From Pseudomonadota bacterium (GTDB taxonomy: Bacteria > Pseudomonadota > Alphaproteobacteria > SHVZ01), in contig JACQAG010000001.1 in assembly GCA_016195085.1 (NCBI GenBank), forward strand, positions 35,819-99,818: DNA of 64,000 nucleotides. Direction: 5' to 3'. The position numbers were made by a program, and so were the translations under genes. Of the stretch, positions 1-9,104 are shown piece by piece. The notes below the pieces were generated by a model that made no database searches, was not told the DNA's origin, and was given only the letters and a program-made list of their open reading frames with translations. Every line of letters begins with the position of its first letter. The first letter of the stretch is position 1.

Positions 1-996
1 CTGAAGCGGGTCTACATCACGGACGACTGCAAGGAGCTGGTGCCGACCTGGCTCAGGTTCCTGCGCGGCGTCGTCGATACCCCGGATCTGGCGCTCAATG
101 TCAGCCGCGAGATGCTGCAGAAGAGCCCGCTGATGGCCAAGATCCGGGGCGGCATCACCAAGCGGGTGCTGAGCGAGCTGCAGAAGCAGGCCGACGCCGA
201 TCAGGAATCCTACGGCAAGTTCTGGGAGAATTTCGGCGCGGTCTTGAAGGAAGGCCTCTATGAGGACCGCGGCGAGCACCGCGATGCCATCCTCAAGCTC
301 TCCCGCTTCCACTCGACCAACGGGCCGGCGCTTGCCAGCCTAGCCCAGTACATCGCCCGCATGAAGGACGGACAGGACGCGATCTACACGATCAGCGGCG
401 AGGAGCTGGATGCGCTCCGCGCCAGCCCGCAGCTCGAAGGCTTCGCCGCCAAGGGCGTGGAGGTGCTGCTGCTGACCGACCCGATCGACGAGTTCTGGGT
501 ATCGACGATCAACGACTATGAGGGCAAGCCGTTCAAGTCGGCGACGCGCGGCGGCGTCGATCTTGCCAAGATCAAGTCCGCCGACAAGCCGCTCGAGCCC
601 GAGGCGGCGACGGACGACATCGGCGCGCTCTTGGCCATGTTCAAGCTGGCCTTGGGCGACAGCGTCAAGGACGTGCGCAAGACCGAGCGGCTGACCGACA
701 GCGCGGTCTGCCTCGTTGCCGACGAGCACGATCTCGACATGCGGCTCGAACGCATGCTCAGGCAGCACAAGCAGCTCGAAGCCGGCTTCAAGCGCATCCT
801 CGAGGTCAACCCCAAGCACAAGCTCGTGCGCAAGCTCGCCCAAATGGCGAGCCGGAAGGGTGCGGCCCCGGTGATCGAGGAGAGCGCCAAGCTGCTCTTG
901 GATCAGGCGCGCATCGTCGAAGGCGAGCCGGTGCCCGATCCCAAGGCCTTCGCCAAGCGGCTGGCCGACATGCTGGAGCGCGGTCTGGTCGCTTGA
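1..996 (+). CDS. htpG: HSP90 chaperone HtpG, C-terminal part (cut by the window edge)
   Basis: ATP-dependent cytosolic chaperone of the HSP90 family. The reading frame is open from base 1, so the GTG at position 40 is an internal codon and the gene starts upstream of the window. About 331 residues are visible, beginning with KRVYITDD and RFLRGVVDT and followed by LNVSREMLQ, which are hallmark strings of the HtpG middle domain. The rest covers the end of the middle domain and the C-terminal dimerisation domain; the N-terminal ATPase domain is outside the window. The gene ends in TGA just before a GC-rich palindromic repeat and faces the DUF1223 gene tail to tail. Recognition of the family is secure. 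Confidence 0.95.
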   Translation: MKRVYITDDCKELVPTWLRFLRGVVDTPDLALNVSREMLQKSPLMAKIRGGITKRVLSELQKQADADQESYGKFWENFGAVLKEGLYEDRGEHRDAILKLSRFHSTNGPALASLAQYIARMKDGQDAIYTISGEELDALRASPQLEGFAAKGVEVLLLTDPIDEFWVSTINDYEGKPFKSATRGGVDLAKIKSADKPLEPEAATDDIGALLAMFKLALGDSVKDVRKTERLTDSAVCLVADEHDLDMRLERMLRQHKQLEAGFKRILEVNPKHKLVRKLAQMASRKGAAPVIEESAKLLLDQARIVEGEPVPDPKAFAKRLADMLERGLVA

Positions 997-1033
997 TGCT
1001 GCACTGGCGCAGGGACCCGTTGCAGTCATCGCA

Positions 1034-1137
1034 TGCCCCCACCCCTGCCCTCCCCCAACAGGTTGGGGGAGGGGGAAAATAGGCCCTCTTACCCCCTCCC
1101 TCGCGCGTCAGCGCGGGGGAGGGTCGGGGTGGGGGCA
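1034..1137. repeat. GC-rich intergenic palindromic repeat, copy R1
   Basis: Outer ends are complementary (TGCCCCCACCCC on the left, GGGGTGGGGGCA on the right). Two inner hairpins lie between them, built from CCCTCCCCC/GGGGGAGGG arms, with an A/T-richer centre (aaaatagg). It fills the space between the convergent htpG and DUF1223 genes, where it could act as a bidirectional terminator. It belongs to a family with further copies at 1971, 26610, 33002, 34672 and 36457. Confidence 0.8.
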
Positions 1138-1164
1138 TTCGAACTTTGAAGCAGATACCGACCG

Positions 1165-1878
1165 CTATTCGGCTAAGGCGGGAAGGCTGGCGGCACCCAG
1201 GATCGGGCCTGGACCCGGAACCTGCAGGAGGGCCGCATAGGCGCTGCCCAGGGGCAGTTCGCCAACCGGAAGATCGAGACTGAGCGCGGCACCCGACCAG
1301 GTGGCCACGCGGCGGAAGCCGCGCACGATGTTGTATTCGACCAGGGTCTTGCCGGCGTTCTCGCCGCGCGGGACTTTGGTCTCGTGCTTGGGGTCGTAGC
1401 CCACCAGCCAGACCTCGCCCGGTCCGGAGCCGGCACCGATCTCGAGCTTGAGCGCGTCCGCCTCGCGCTTGAGCCTGACGGAGACGGTGGGACGAAGGGC
1501 GGCGGCGATGGAGCGGGCGACGGCACCGCGGTCGGAGCCCACCTCATGCACGGCCCCTTGGATCACCAGCTGCGGGGTGTAGATCACCCGCGCGCCCAGC
1601 GCGCCCCCGTAGTCCCGCTGCCGCTTGGTGGCGTCCGCCAGGGCATAGGGATCCTTCCAGCCGATATAGTCCCAATAATCCACATGGAAGGCGAGCGCGA
1701 TTGCGTCCGGGCGCTTGGCGAGCTCGCCCAGATAGGCGTCGGCCGGCGGGCAGGAATCGCAGCCCTGGGAGGTGAAGAGCTCGAGCACCACCGGCGCCCG
1801 TGTCTCGGCCGCAGCGCTCATGAGGCCGAGGCCGACCAAGACCGGCGCCAGCGATAAGATGAGCCGTCTCGTCGTCAT
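1165..1878 (-). CDS. DUF1223 family secreted thioredoxin-like protein
   Basis: A 237-residue protein with an N-terminal signal peptide (hydrophobic residues about 5-24, ending near AAAETRA). The motif LFTSQGCDSCPPAD (residues 34-47) holds a Cys-x-x-Cys pair (C40 and C43) typical of the DUF1223 family. This family has a thioredoxin-like fold, is common in alphaproteobacteria, and has no well established reaction; a role in periplasmic thiol or copper chemistry is only inference. FHVDYWDYIGWKDPY, about 25 residues after the pair, is another family hallmark. The gene is convergent with htpG and divergent from the small secreted protein at 2171, with a repeat-filled spacer. Confidence 0.85.
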   Translation of the reverse strand: MTTRRLILSLAPVLVGLGLMSAAAETRAPVVLELFTSQGCDSCPPADAYLGELAKRPDAIALAFHVDYWDYIGWKDPYALADATKRQRDYGGALGARVIYTPQLVIQGAVHEVGSDRGAVARSIAAALRPTVSVRLKREADALKLEIGAGSGPGEVWLVGYDPKHETKVPRGENAGKTLVEYNIVRGFRRVATWSGAALSLDLPVGELPLGSAYAALLQVPGPGPILGAASLPALAE

Positions 1879-1911
1879 GGCCGCAACTTTACCACTGGCC
1901 GTCTCCGCCCG

Positions 1912-2106
1912 GCCTCACGATCGCGTGCTGCGCCCCACTTGCGTTTACCGCCCTGCCTCACGATCGCGTGGAGTGCCCCCACCCCAACCCTCCCCCACGC
2001 TGACGCGCGGGGGAGGGAGTAAGGGCGTCGCGCTCTCGGCTCCCTCCCTCGCGTCTTCGCGGGGGAGGGTTGGGGTGGGGGCACTCCTCGGCGTCCACTT
2101 GCGTTT
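1912..2106. repeat. Tandem duplication interrupted by a palindromic repeat
   Basis: GCCTCACGATCGCGTG occurs at 1912-1927 and again at 1955-1970. CCACTTGCGTTT occurs at 1935-1946 and again at 2095-2106. In the first copy the two blocks are 7 nt apart; in the second they are separated by the whole GC-rich element of 1971-2086. The simplest reading is a short tandem duplication into whose second copy the element was inserted. The spacer lies between the divergent genes at 1878 and 2171 and must also contain their promoters, which I could not assign. Confidence 0.65.
1971..2086. repeat. GC-rich intergenic palindromic repeat, copy R2
   Basis: Complementary ends (GAGTGCCCCCACCCC and GGGGTGGGGGCACTC) enclose two inner hairpins. 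One arm pair is CCCTCCCCCACGC / GCGCGGGGGAGGG. It belongs to the same family as the element at 1034 but sits between divergent genes, so it cannot be just a terminator. Confidence 0.8.
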
Positions 2107-2170
2107 GCGCGTGGTCTCAGCGAAGAGTTAGCTCAGCTATTCCACGCTCGATAAAACGGAGCTTGTCGCC

Positions 2171-2617
2171 ATGCAAAGGTCGCTTCTCGTCCTCGCCTTC
2201 GCCAGTCTCGTCGTCGCTGCAAGCCCGGCTGAGGCCCAGCAGAAGAGCCCGCCCACCTGTGCTGCCATCGACTTCCGGCCGGTGGCCGACGGCATGTCCG
2301 ATGGCGAGCAGGAGGCCGGCCTCTACAAGTCCCGCTTCGGCCGGATCGAGGTGCGCGGCATCGTCAAGGGCGGCAAGGCCGAGGACTATGCGATGGCCTT
2401 CAACGGCAAGAAGGCGGCCCCGCTCGCGAGCCTGCCCAAATCGGTCGAGAAGTGCTTGGCCGAGAAGAAGGTGCCGGTGCCGACGAGTGCTGCCCAGCAG
2501 GCCTGCGGCGGCTCGAAGCTGAAGGTGGTGATCGACAGCTCGGCCAGCCCGAAAATTGCCCTGCTCTACGGCTTGCAGGGCAGGAGCTGGCGCTTCTGCC
2601 ACGCGGCTCAAGTCTAA
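2171..2617 (+). CDS. Small secreted protein, function unknown
   Basis: A 148-residue protein with a clear signal peptide: MQRSLLVLAFASLVVAA followed by a probable cleavage site near AEAQ (residues 20-23). The mature part has four Cys residues (about 33, 97, 117 and 146), which could form disulfides in the periplasm. I do not recognise a named domain. The gene follows the R2 repeat and is convergent with the carbonic anhydrase gene, with 65 nt between the stops. High-GC codon use like its neighbours and the clean signal peptide support a real gene. Confidence 0.65.
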   Translation: MQRSLLVLAFASLVVAASPAEAQQKSPPTCAAIDFRPVADGMSDGEQEAGLYKSRFGRIEVRGIVKGGKAEDYAMAFNGKKAAPLASLPKSVEKCLAEKKVPVPTSAAQQACGGSKLKVVIDSSASPKIALLYGLQGRSWRFCHAAQV

Positions 2618-2682
2618 CTCCGGGCCGCCAGGACCGCGCCGCAATACGATCCGCTGCCGGCCGGCGCCGGCGCCGGAGAGGC

Positions 2683-3453
2683 CTAGCTCGATTCCAGGAT
2701 GAAGCGCGGCCCCAAGCCCTGCACCGGCCTCGCATCCAAGGGAAACAGCTGGGCGAACTTGCCGATCTGCTCGCGCGAGGCCTGAATCGGCTCGCGGAAG
2801 ACGATCCAGCTCACCCCCTCGGCACAGGGCGGGGTGGTGAGCGAGCCCGGATAGCGAAACAGGCCGCCGCTTCTCGGCAGCAACGGTCTCGGATCGATCG
2901 TCGTCGCCAGCTTCAGCTCCGGGCCCTCGGCCCGGGGCATCGCCTCCCAGATCGGCTGCAAGGCGGCATTCGCCGGGCCCGGCTCGATCATGACGCCGAG
3001 CACCGCCAGCCGTCCGGCAGCCGAGCGGTGCACGAAGTGGCATTCGAGGTCGAAGCGGCGTCCGCCGATGAGATGCTCGCTTGGATGATGGAAGTGGAAC
3101 TGCAGGAGATCGTAGCGCTCGCCGGCGAGCCGCATCAGGTTTCCCGGCACGGCGTTGATCTGGACCGTATGGCCATTGTTGAGGATGGCGAGCGGCATCG
3201 GCCGCCACTCCACCTGGGGCGGCTGCAGCTCGGCGCGCACCGTGCCGGCGAGGTCGATCGGGCTCTGCTCCTTGCCGAGGCCACAGATTCGAAACTCCGG
3301 GTCGAGCTTGCCCCATTCCTCGGGGCCGGCTTCGCCCTCATAGCTCCAATGGGCGCTTGCCGCCCGAGCGCCCCGGCCGGTGCCAAGACAGAGCGGGCAA
3401 AGCGCCGCAGCGAGGCCACCCAGCAGATGGCGGCGGGTCAAGCGGGAAGTCAT
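2683..3453 (-). CDS. Alpha-class carbonic anhydrase, Tat-exported
   Basis: Interconverts CO2 and bicarbonate, here in the periplasm. The protein has 256 residues. It begins with a twin-arginine signal (TRRHLLGG, residues 6-13), so export in folded form by Tat is likely. Family landmarks are EQSPIDL (62-68), the zinc ligands in LQFHFHHPSEH (H120 and H122) and ECHFVH (H139), and the SLTTPPC segment near the C-terminal third. The Cys in RICG and the Cys in TPPC match the family disulfide. The gene faces the small secreted protein and is divergent from the ketopantoate reductase gene. Confidence 0.92.
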   Translation of the reverse strand: MTSRLTRRHLLGGLAAALCPLCLGTGRGARAASAHWSYEGEAGPEEWGKLDPEFRICGLGKEQSPIDLAGTVRAELQPPQVEWRPMPLAILNNGHTVQINAVPGNLMRLAGERYDLLQFHFHHPSEHLIGGRRFDLECHFVHRSAAGRLAVLGVMIEPGPANAALQPIWEAMPRAEGPELKLATTIDPRPLLPRSGGLFRYPGSLTTPPCAEGVSWIVFREPIQASREQIGKFAQLFPLDARPVQGLGPRFILESS

Positions 3454-3631
3454 GGGCGTCCGTCCCCGTTCCGGGTGTTGTCGCAGCTTCAGGGCGCACT
3501 CTACCGCATTCGCCCGAGGAGGGAACCCGTGCTCGCCGGCGACACCGACGGCCTTGCCCAGCGCCGAACATCCGGCTAAGAGGCCGCTCCGTCCTCTTCG
3601 CCGAGGCGGATCTTTGGAAAAGGGAGGCCCG

Positions 3632-4606
3632 GTGAAAATCTGCGTTTACGGAGCGGGTGCCGTCGGCGGTTATGTCGCAGCCCAGCTCGCCCGGGCGGGC
3701 CATCGGGTCGCCGTCATCGCCCGGGGGCCGCATCTCGCCGCCCTGCAGCGGGGCGGCCTCACCTTGGAGATGGCTGGCGAACGGCATCGGATCGAGGTCG
3801 AGGCGGTCGACTCGCCGGAAGCGGCCGGTCCGCAAGACTTGGTCGTCCTCGCGGTGAAGGCGCCGGCGATCGCCGCCATCGCCGGACGCCTACGCCCGCT
3901 CCTCGGGCCCAAGACGCAGATCATGGCGGCGATGAACGGCATTCCCTGGTGGTTCTTCGCCGGCTTCGATGGGCCCTGGCGGGGCCGGGTCCTGGAGTCC
4001 GTCGACCCCGGCGGGACGATCGGCCGGGCGATCCCGCTGGAACGGCTGATCGGCGCCGTCATCTACATGGCAACCGACGTGCCGGAGCCGGGCCTCATCC
4101 GCCATTCCATAGGCGGCAGACTGGTCATCGGCGAGCCCAAGGGTGGTTCCTCGCCGCGCCTGGAAGAGCTGGGCAAGAGCCTTTCGGTTCCCGGCCTCGA
4201 GGTGAAAACGACCGCGCACGTCTGGACCGAGGTTTTCCTCAAGCTGGCCGGCAACGTCTCCTCCAACACCGTGAGTGCCCTCACCCACGGCACGGCGGCG
4301 GAGATGTACGATCACCCGGGCGTGCGCGAGGTGCTGCTGGCGGTCACCAGCGAAACCTATGCGGTGGCCGAGAGCCTCGGCATCACGCTCGGCATGTCGC
4401 CGGAAAAACGCATCGAGACCGGCGCCCGCCTCGGCGCCTTCAAGAGCTCGATGCTGCAGGACGTCGAGCAGGGTCGGCCGATGGAGGTGGAGGCGATCAT
4501 GGGTGCGGTCAAGGAGATGGCACTCATGACCGGCGTCGCGACACCCACCCTCGATGTGGTGTTGGCGCTCTTGAGCCTCCGCGACCGGACCCTCAGGCGC
4601 GGCTAA
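3632..4606 (+). CDS. Ketopantoate reductase family oxidoreductase (ApbA/PanE-like)
   Basis: A 324-residue NADP-binding protein. The GTG at 3632 is preferred because it follows GGGAGG at 3622-3627 and starts directly at the Rossmann fold, VKICVYGAGAVGGYVAAQ. The C-terminal ApbA domain carries VFLKLAGNVSSN (conserved catalytic Lys and Asn) and the later QDVEQGRPMEVEAI. PanE reduces 2-dehydropantoate to pantoate in coenzyme A synthesis. Many paralogues act on other 2-keto acids and no other pantothenate gene is nearby, so the exact substrate is open. It ends 4 nt before the convergent RND permease gene. Confidence 0.85.
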   Translation: MKICVYGAGAVGGYVAAQLARAGHRVAVIARGPHLAALQRGGLTLEMAGERHRIEVEAVDSPEAAGPQDLVVLAVKAPAIAAIAGRLRPLLGPKTQIMAAMNGIPWWFFAGFDGPWRGRVLESVDPGGTIGRAIPLERLIGAVIYMATDVPEPGLIRHSIGGRLVIGEPKGGSSPRLEELGKSLSVPGLEVKTTAHVWTEVFLKLAGNVSSNTVSALTHGTAAEMYDHPGVREVLLAVTSETYAVAESLGITLGMSPEKRIETGARLGAFKSSMLQDVEQGRPMEVEAIMGAVKEMALMTGVATPTLDVVLALLSLRDRTLRRG

Positions 4607-4610
4607 GCCA

Positions 4611-7600
4611 CTACTCCGCCGGCGCCGGGCCCGGCTGCGGGGTCCCGTGCGCCGGTGCTGCGTGCGCCGGCGCCTCGCCGCGGCGCTCGCCATGCTCGAG
4701 GCGGTTGATGAGATCGCTCACATGGCTCGACGGCTTGGTATAGCCGGCCAGCAGGCTATAGAAGACCGGCACCACGAACAGCGTCAGCAAGGTGGCGAAC
4801 AACACGCCGAACACCACCACCACGCCGATCGCCTGCCGGCTCTCGGCGCCGGCACCGGTCGCATAGGCGAGCGGCAGGGCGCTGAAAGCGGTGGCGATCG
4901 AGGTCATGAGGATGGGCCTCAAGCGGATCACCGCGGCCTCGTGCACCGCCGCCGTCACCGCTTTGCCGCCGGCACGGAGCTGGTTCGAGAACTCGACGAT
5001 CAAGATGCCGTTCTTCGCCACGATGCCGACCAGCATGATCATGCCAATCTGGCTGTAGACGTTGAGGGTCACGCCGGAGAACCAGATTCCGCCCAAGGCC
5101 CCGGTCACCGCCAAGGGGACGGTGAGCATGATGACCAAGGGATGGATCCAGCTCTCGAACTGCGCGGCCAGCACCAGGAACACCACGATCAGCGCCATGC
5201 CGAAGGTGAAATAGAGCGCCGAGGTCGATTCCCTGAACTCCCGGCTCTCGCCCTTGTAGGTGAGCCGCGCCTGGGGCGGCAGCTCGCTCGCCACCACCTG
5301 CTCGACGAAGCTCAAGGCCTCGCCGAGGCTGTAGCCCGGCGCGAGCGAAGAAAGAATGGTGACCGAGCGCAGGCGATCGACGCGGTTCAGCTCGGCGGCG
5401 TCCGCCACATCGCGGAGAGTCACCAGGCTGTTCAGCGGCACCAGCGTGCGCGTCGTCTGCGAGCGCACGAAGATGTTGGTCAGGTCGCGCGGCTGGGCGC
5501 GGTTCTCGGCCGAGGTCTGGACGATGACGTTGTACTCATCGCCGCGGTCGCTGAAGGTGGTGACGATGCGTCCGCCCAGCATGGTTTCCAAGGTACGGCC
5601 GAGCTCGTCAATGGCCACACCCTGATCGGCGGCGCGGGCGCGGTCGATGACCACGCGGAGCTGCGGCTTGGTTGGATCGTAGTCGGCGCTGATGTTCTGC
5701 AGGCCGGGATTCTGGCGCATGCGGTCCATCAAAGCATCGCGCCAGCCCACCAGCTCCTCGTAGCTGCTGCCGCCGAGCACCACCTGCACCGGCTGCTGGA
5801 AGAATTGACCCAGGCTCGGCTGGTTGATGGCGACCGCGCGCACGCCGGGCATGCCGTTCAGCTTGGCGAAGAGCCCGCGCACGATGTCCTGCTGCTTGCG
5901 GGTGCGCTCGCTCCACGGCTTGAGGCGCACGGTGATGAAGGCCTGCTTCACGTCGCCCGGGCGCCCGAAGGAAGGGGCGATGTTGGCGAAGACGCGGAGC
6001 GCGGTGCCGTCGTCCACCAGCGGCTTCAGGATCTTCTCGACCTCGATCACGTTGTCGCGGGTGTAGTTGATGCTGGAGCCTTCCGGCGCCACCACCTGGA
6101 TCAGGAAGAAGCCGCGATCCTCGATCGGCGAGAACTCCTTCTGCAGCATGTTGAAGAGGCCGATCGCGCTCAAGCTGGTCGCCAGGCCGAGCGCCATGAC
6201 GATGACCGGCGCCCTCAGCGCCGCACCCAGCAGGCGATGGTAGCCGGTGGTCATCCCTTGGAACACCGGCTCGGTCAATTTGTGCAACAAGCCTTCGGAT
6301 TCGACTGGCGTCAGCATCTTCGAGCACAGCATCGGGGTGAGCGAGAGCGCGACCATGCCCGAGAACAGCACGCAGGCGGCGACCGAGATGCCGAACTCGC
6401 TGAACAGCCGTCCGATATTGCCCGGCAGGAAGGAGATGGGCACGAACACGGCGATCAGCACCAGCGTGGTCGAGACGACGGCAAAGCCGATCTGCTGGGC
6501 GCCGCGAACCGCCGCCAGCAGCGGCGGCATGCCCTCCTCGATGTGCCGGTGGATGTTCTCCAAGACGACGATGGCGTCGTCGACCACGAGCCCGATGGCC
6601 AGCACCAGGGCCAGCAGGGTCAGCACGTTCAAGGAATAGCCGTAGCCGGCGATCACCATCATGGCGCCGATGATGGCCACGGGAATGGAAATGGCCGGAA
6701 TCAGCGTCGCCTTGAAGGAACGCAGGAACACGAAGATGACGCCGACGACCAGCGCCAGCGCGATGCCGAGCGCCAGGAACACCTCGTGGATCGACTGCGC
6801 GACAAAGAGCGAGGTGTCGAAGGAGATGTCGATCGAGACGCCGGGCGGCAGGGTCGGGCGCATGAGCTCGAACAGCGCCTTGACCTTGTCCGCGACCTCG
6901 AGGGTATTCGCGGTCGATTGCTTGACGATGCCGATGCCGACGGCGGAGCGGCCATTGTTGCGGATCTCGCCGCGGAGATCCTCGGCGGCGAGCTCGACCT
7001 TGGCGAGCTCGCCCAGCTTAACGGGGTAGCCCTGCTGCACCGCCACGATGACGTTGCGGAACTGGTCGGGGGTCTTGAGGCCGGTGTCGGTGCGCACGGT
7101 AAATTCGCGGTTCGAGGACTCGATGCGCCCGGCCGGCAGCTCGATATTTTGGCGCCGGAGCGAGTTCTCGACGTCCTGCACCGTCAGGCTGCGCGCCGCC
7201 AAGGACTGGCGATCGAGCCAGATGCGCATGGAATAGCGGCGCTCGCCGCCGATGCGCACCGCCGACACGCCGGCGATATTGGAGAGGCGGTCGACCAGGA
7301 AGCGCTTGGCGTAGTCGGTGAGCTCGAGGCCGACCAGGTTGTCGCTGGAGAGCGAGCCCCAGAGGATCGGCCGCGCGTCCGCCTCGACCTTGGCAATGAC
7401 CGGCGGGTCGGCCTCGGTCGGCAGCTTGGAGAGCACGCGGCCGACCTTGTCGCGGATGTCGCTGGTCGCGGCTTCGATGTCGCGGTTGAGGAAAAACTCG
7501 ACCGAGATCGAGGACGAGCCCTCGCGCGAGGAGGAGACGATGGTGCGCACGCCTTCGATGCCGCTGATCGAGTCCTCGAGGATCTGCGTCACCTTGACCT

Positions 7601-7778
7601 CGATGACGTTGGCCGAGGCGCCGCGATAGTTGGTGGTGACCGAGATGATCGGCGGATCGATGTTGGGGTATTCGCGCACCGACAGGCGCTGGAAGGCGAA
7701 GAGCCCGAAGATCACCACCACCAGGCTGATGACCGAGGCGAAGACCGGGCGGCGGATGGAGACGTCGGATAGGATCAT
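4611..7778 (-). CDS. RND multidrug efflux permease, HAE1 (AcrB/MexB) family
   Basis: Inner-membrane proton-driven pump component of 1055 residues, the normal family length. It begins with SIRRPVFASVISLVVVIFG, the canonical first membrane helix. The two large periplasmic loops follow (PNIDPPIISVTTNYRGA in the first), then GLVVDDAIVVLENIHRHIE near residue 400 with the proton-relay Asp pair. Twelve membrane segments are evident, including the second-half KNGILIVEF motif. The adaptor gene lies immediately upstream on the same strand with a 5-nt gap, so they form one transcription unit. No TolC-like outer-membrane partner is visible, so the pump probably shares one encoded elsewhere. Confidence 0.95.
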   Translation of the reverse strand: MILSDVSIRRPVFASVISLVVVIFGLFAFQRLSVREYPNIDPPIISVTTNYRGASANVIEVKVTQILEDSISGIEGVRTIVSSSREGSSSISVEFFLNRDIEAATSDIRDKVGRVLSKLPTEADPPVIAKVEADARPILWGSLSSDNLVGLELTDYAKRFLVDRLSNIAGVSAVRIGGERRYSMRIWLDRQSLAARSLTVQDVENSLRRQNIELPAGRIESSNREFTVRTDTGLKTPDQFRNVIVAVQQGYPVKLGELAKVELAAEDLRGEIRNNGRSAVGIGIVKQSTANTLEVADKVKALFELMRPTLPPGVSIDISFDTSLFVAQSIHEVFLALGIALALVVGVIFVFLRSFKATLIPAISIPVAIIGAMMVIAGYGYSLNVLTLLALVLAIGLVVDDAIVVLENIHRHIEEGMPPLLAAVRGAQQIGFAVVSTTLVLIAVFVPISFLPGNIGRLFSEFGISVAACVLFSGMVALSLTPMLCSKMLTPVESEGLLHKLTEPVFQGMTTGYHRLLGAALRAPVIVMALGLATSLSAIGLFNMLQKEFSPIEDRGFFLIQVVAPEGSSINYTRDNVIEVEKILKPLVDDGTALRVFANIAPSFGRPGDVKQAFITVRLKPWSERTRKQQDIVRGLFAKLNGMPGVRAVAINQPSLGQFFQQPVQVVLGGSSYEELVGWRDALMDRMRQNPGLQNISADYDPTKPQLRVVIDRARAADQGVAIDELGRTLETMLGGRIVTTFSDRGDEYNVIVQTSAENRAQPRDLTNIFVRSQTTRTLVPLNSLVTLRDVADAAELNRVDRLRSVTILSSLAPGYSLGEALSFVEQVVASELPPQARLTYKGESREFRESTSALYFTFGMALIVVFLVLAAQFESWIHPLVIMLTVPLAVTGALGGIWFSGVTLNVYSQIGMIMLVGIVAKNGILIVEFSNQLRAGGKAVTAAVHEAAVIRLRPILMTSIATAFSALPLAYATGAGAESRQAIGVVVVFGVLFATLLTLFVVPVFYSLLAGYTKPSSHVSDLINRLEHGERRGEAPAHAAPAHGTPQPGPAPAE

Positions 7779-7783
7779 CGGCG

Positions 7784-8869
7784 TTAGCCTCCCAGGCCCT
7801 CGACCGCCCTAACCGGAGTGCCGTCGCGGATCTTCTGAACGCCGGCGGTCACGACGGAATCGGTATTCTTGAGGCCGCCGACGATCTCGACGTCGCCCTG
7901 GCGCCGGAGCCCGATCTTGACCTCGGTCTTCACCGCCTTGCCATCGGCGACGACGTAGACGTATTGCCTGGTCCCCTCGGGCACCAAGCACTCCTCCGGC
8001 ACGAGCATGGCGTTCTCGCGGCGCCCAAGGGTCAGCTGCACGGTCAAGAACATGCCGGGCTTGAGCGCGCCTTCGAGGTTGGGAATTTCGGCCCTGACCT
8101 CGGAAGAGCGGCTGACCGGATCGACGCGGCTGTCGACCACGGTCACCGTCCCTTTGAAGGGTTGTCCGGGATAGGCGCTGGCGGATGCCGCCACGGCGGA
8201 GCCGGGCTTCACCTTGGCGAGTGCCGTCTCCGGCACCGCGAAGCTGAGCTTGATCGTGTCGATGTCGTCGAGGGACGTGATCACCGTGCCCGGGCTGATG
8301 AGCGTGCCGACGCTGACGCGACGCAAGCCGAGCTTGCCGGAGAACGGTGCGACGATCCTCAGGTCGTTCAAGCGCGACTCGCTCATGCGGGCGCGCGCAT
8401 CGGTGGAGCGGAACTGGCCTTCGAGGTCGTCGACGCGCGATTGCGGCGCATTGCCGGTGCCGAGCAGTGCCCGGGCACGCTCCAGGGCGACGCGCGCCTG
8501 CTCGCGTGCGGCCTTGCCGGCGTCGAGCTCGGCCAGGGTCTCCCGGTCGTCGAGCTCGAGGAGCACGGTTCCGGCCTTGACCGATTGTCCGTCGGTGAAG
8601 CGCACCGCCTTGACCATGCCGGCGGTCTTCGCCGTCACGGTGATGCTTTCATTGGCGAGCGCGGTGCCGACCGCTTCGATCGAGTCATCGATCGGGCCGA
8701 GGCGGACCGGCTTCACGTTCACCGGGACGGCGCGTTGCGCGGCGGCCGGTCCGGTGGCGGCGGTGGCGCTCGTGGAAGGGCTGGGCATTAGCTGGCCGCG
8801 GTAGAACCAGGCGCCGCCGCCGATGGCCGCAAGGACGGCGACGACGCCGAGCTGCGTTACCAGGCGCAT
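7784..8869 (-). CDS. RND efflux periplasmic adaptor subunit (membrane fusion protein)
   Basis: A 361-residue protein linking the RND pump to an outer-membrane channel. An N-terminal membrane anchor (residues about 7-23) is followed by the lipoyl-like half motif SITVTAKTAGMVKAVRF and LLELDDRE, a coiled-coil hairpin rich in Ala, Arg and Glu (about 110-160), the second lipoyl half (IVAPFSGKLGLRRVSVG) and beta-barrel/MP domains ending at about residue 355. It has no lipobox Cys. It is the first gene of a two-gene operon with the permease. Confidence 0.93.
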   Translation of the reverse strand: MRLVTQLGVVAVLAAIGGGAWFYRGQLMPSPSTSATAATGPAAAQRAVPVNVKPVRLGPIDDSIEAVGTALANESITVTAKTAGMVKAVRFTDGQSVKAGTVLLELDDRETLAELDAGKAAREQARVALERARALLGTGNAPQSRVDDLEGQFRSTDARARMSESRLNDLRIVAPFSGKLGLRRVSVGTLISPGTVITSLDDIDTIKLSFAVPETALAKVKPGSAVAASASAYPGQPFKGTVTVVDSRVDPVSRSSEVRAEIPNLEGALKPGMFLTVQLTLGRRENAMLVPEECLVPEGTRQYVYVVADGKAVKTEVKIGLRRQGDVEIVGGLKNTDSVVTAGVQKIRDGTPVRAVEGLGG

Positions 8870-9082
8870 GGGCGAGCCGCCTCATGCGCGAGCATGCGGT
8901 GCCGTGCTGCGTCGGGAATATCGCCCGTGTCGTCCACCCCACTCTCCACGCTTGCTCCCGGATCGGCTCCGCTCGGCGGTCTAGCGCCGCCCTTATCGTG
9001 AAAAGCCTTTCCTTACAGAAAATAGCCCAGCGCGTAGACCGCCGAAAGAGCCTCGTGCCGTCTTGACATGAACGTGACCCCG

Positions 9083-9101
9083 GACCGCCCCCAAGGCGGT
9101 C
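9083..9101 (-). terminator. Possible hairpin terminator after the MFS gene
   Basis: GACCGCC and GGCGGTC form a 7-bp GC stem with a 5-nt loop. It lies directly downstream of the stop of the minus-strand MFS gene and upstream of the efflux adaptor gene. There is no clear T tract, so it may be a weak terminator or simply a stabilising hairpin. Confidence 0.35.
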
Positions 9102-9104
9102 GGT

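Noticed and set aside
4647..7772. 1041-codon open frame on the plus strand antisense to the RND permease
   Set aside because: It mirrors the permease gene codon for codon, is rich in His/Arg/Asp/Gln with no recognisable domain, and arises from the high third-position GC of the real gene.
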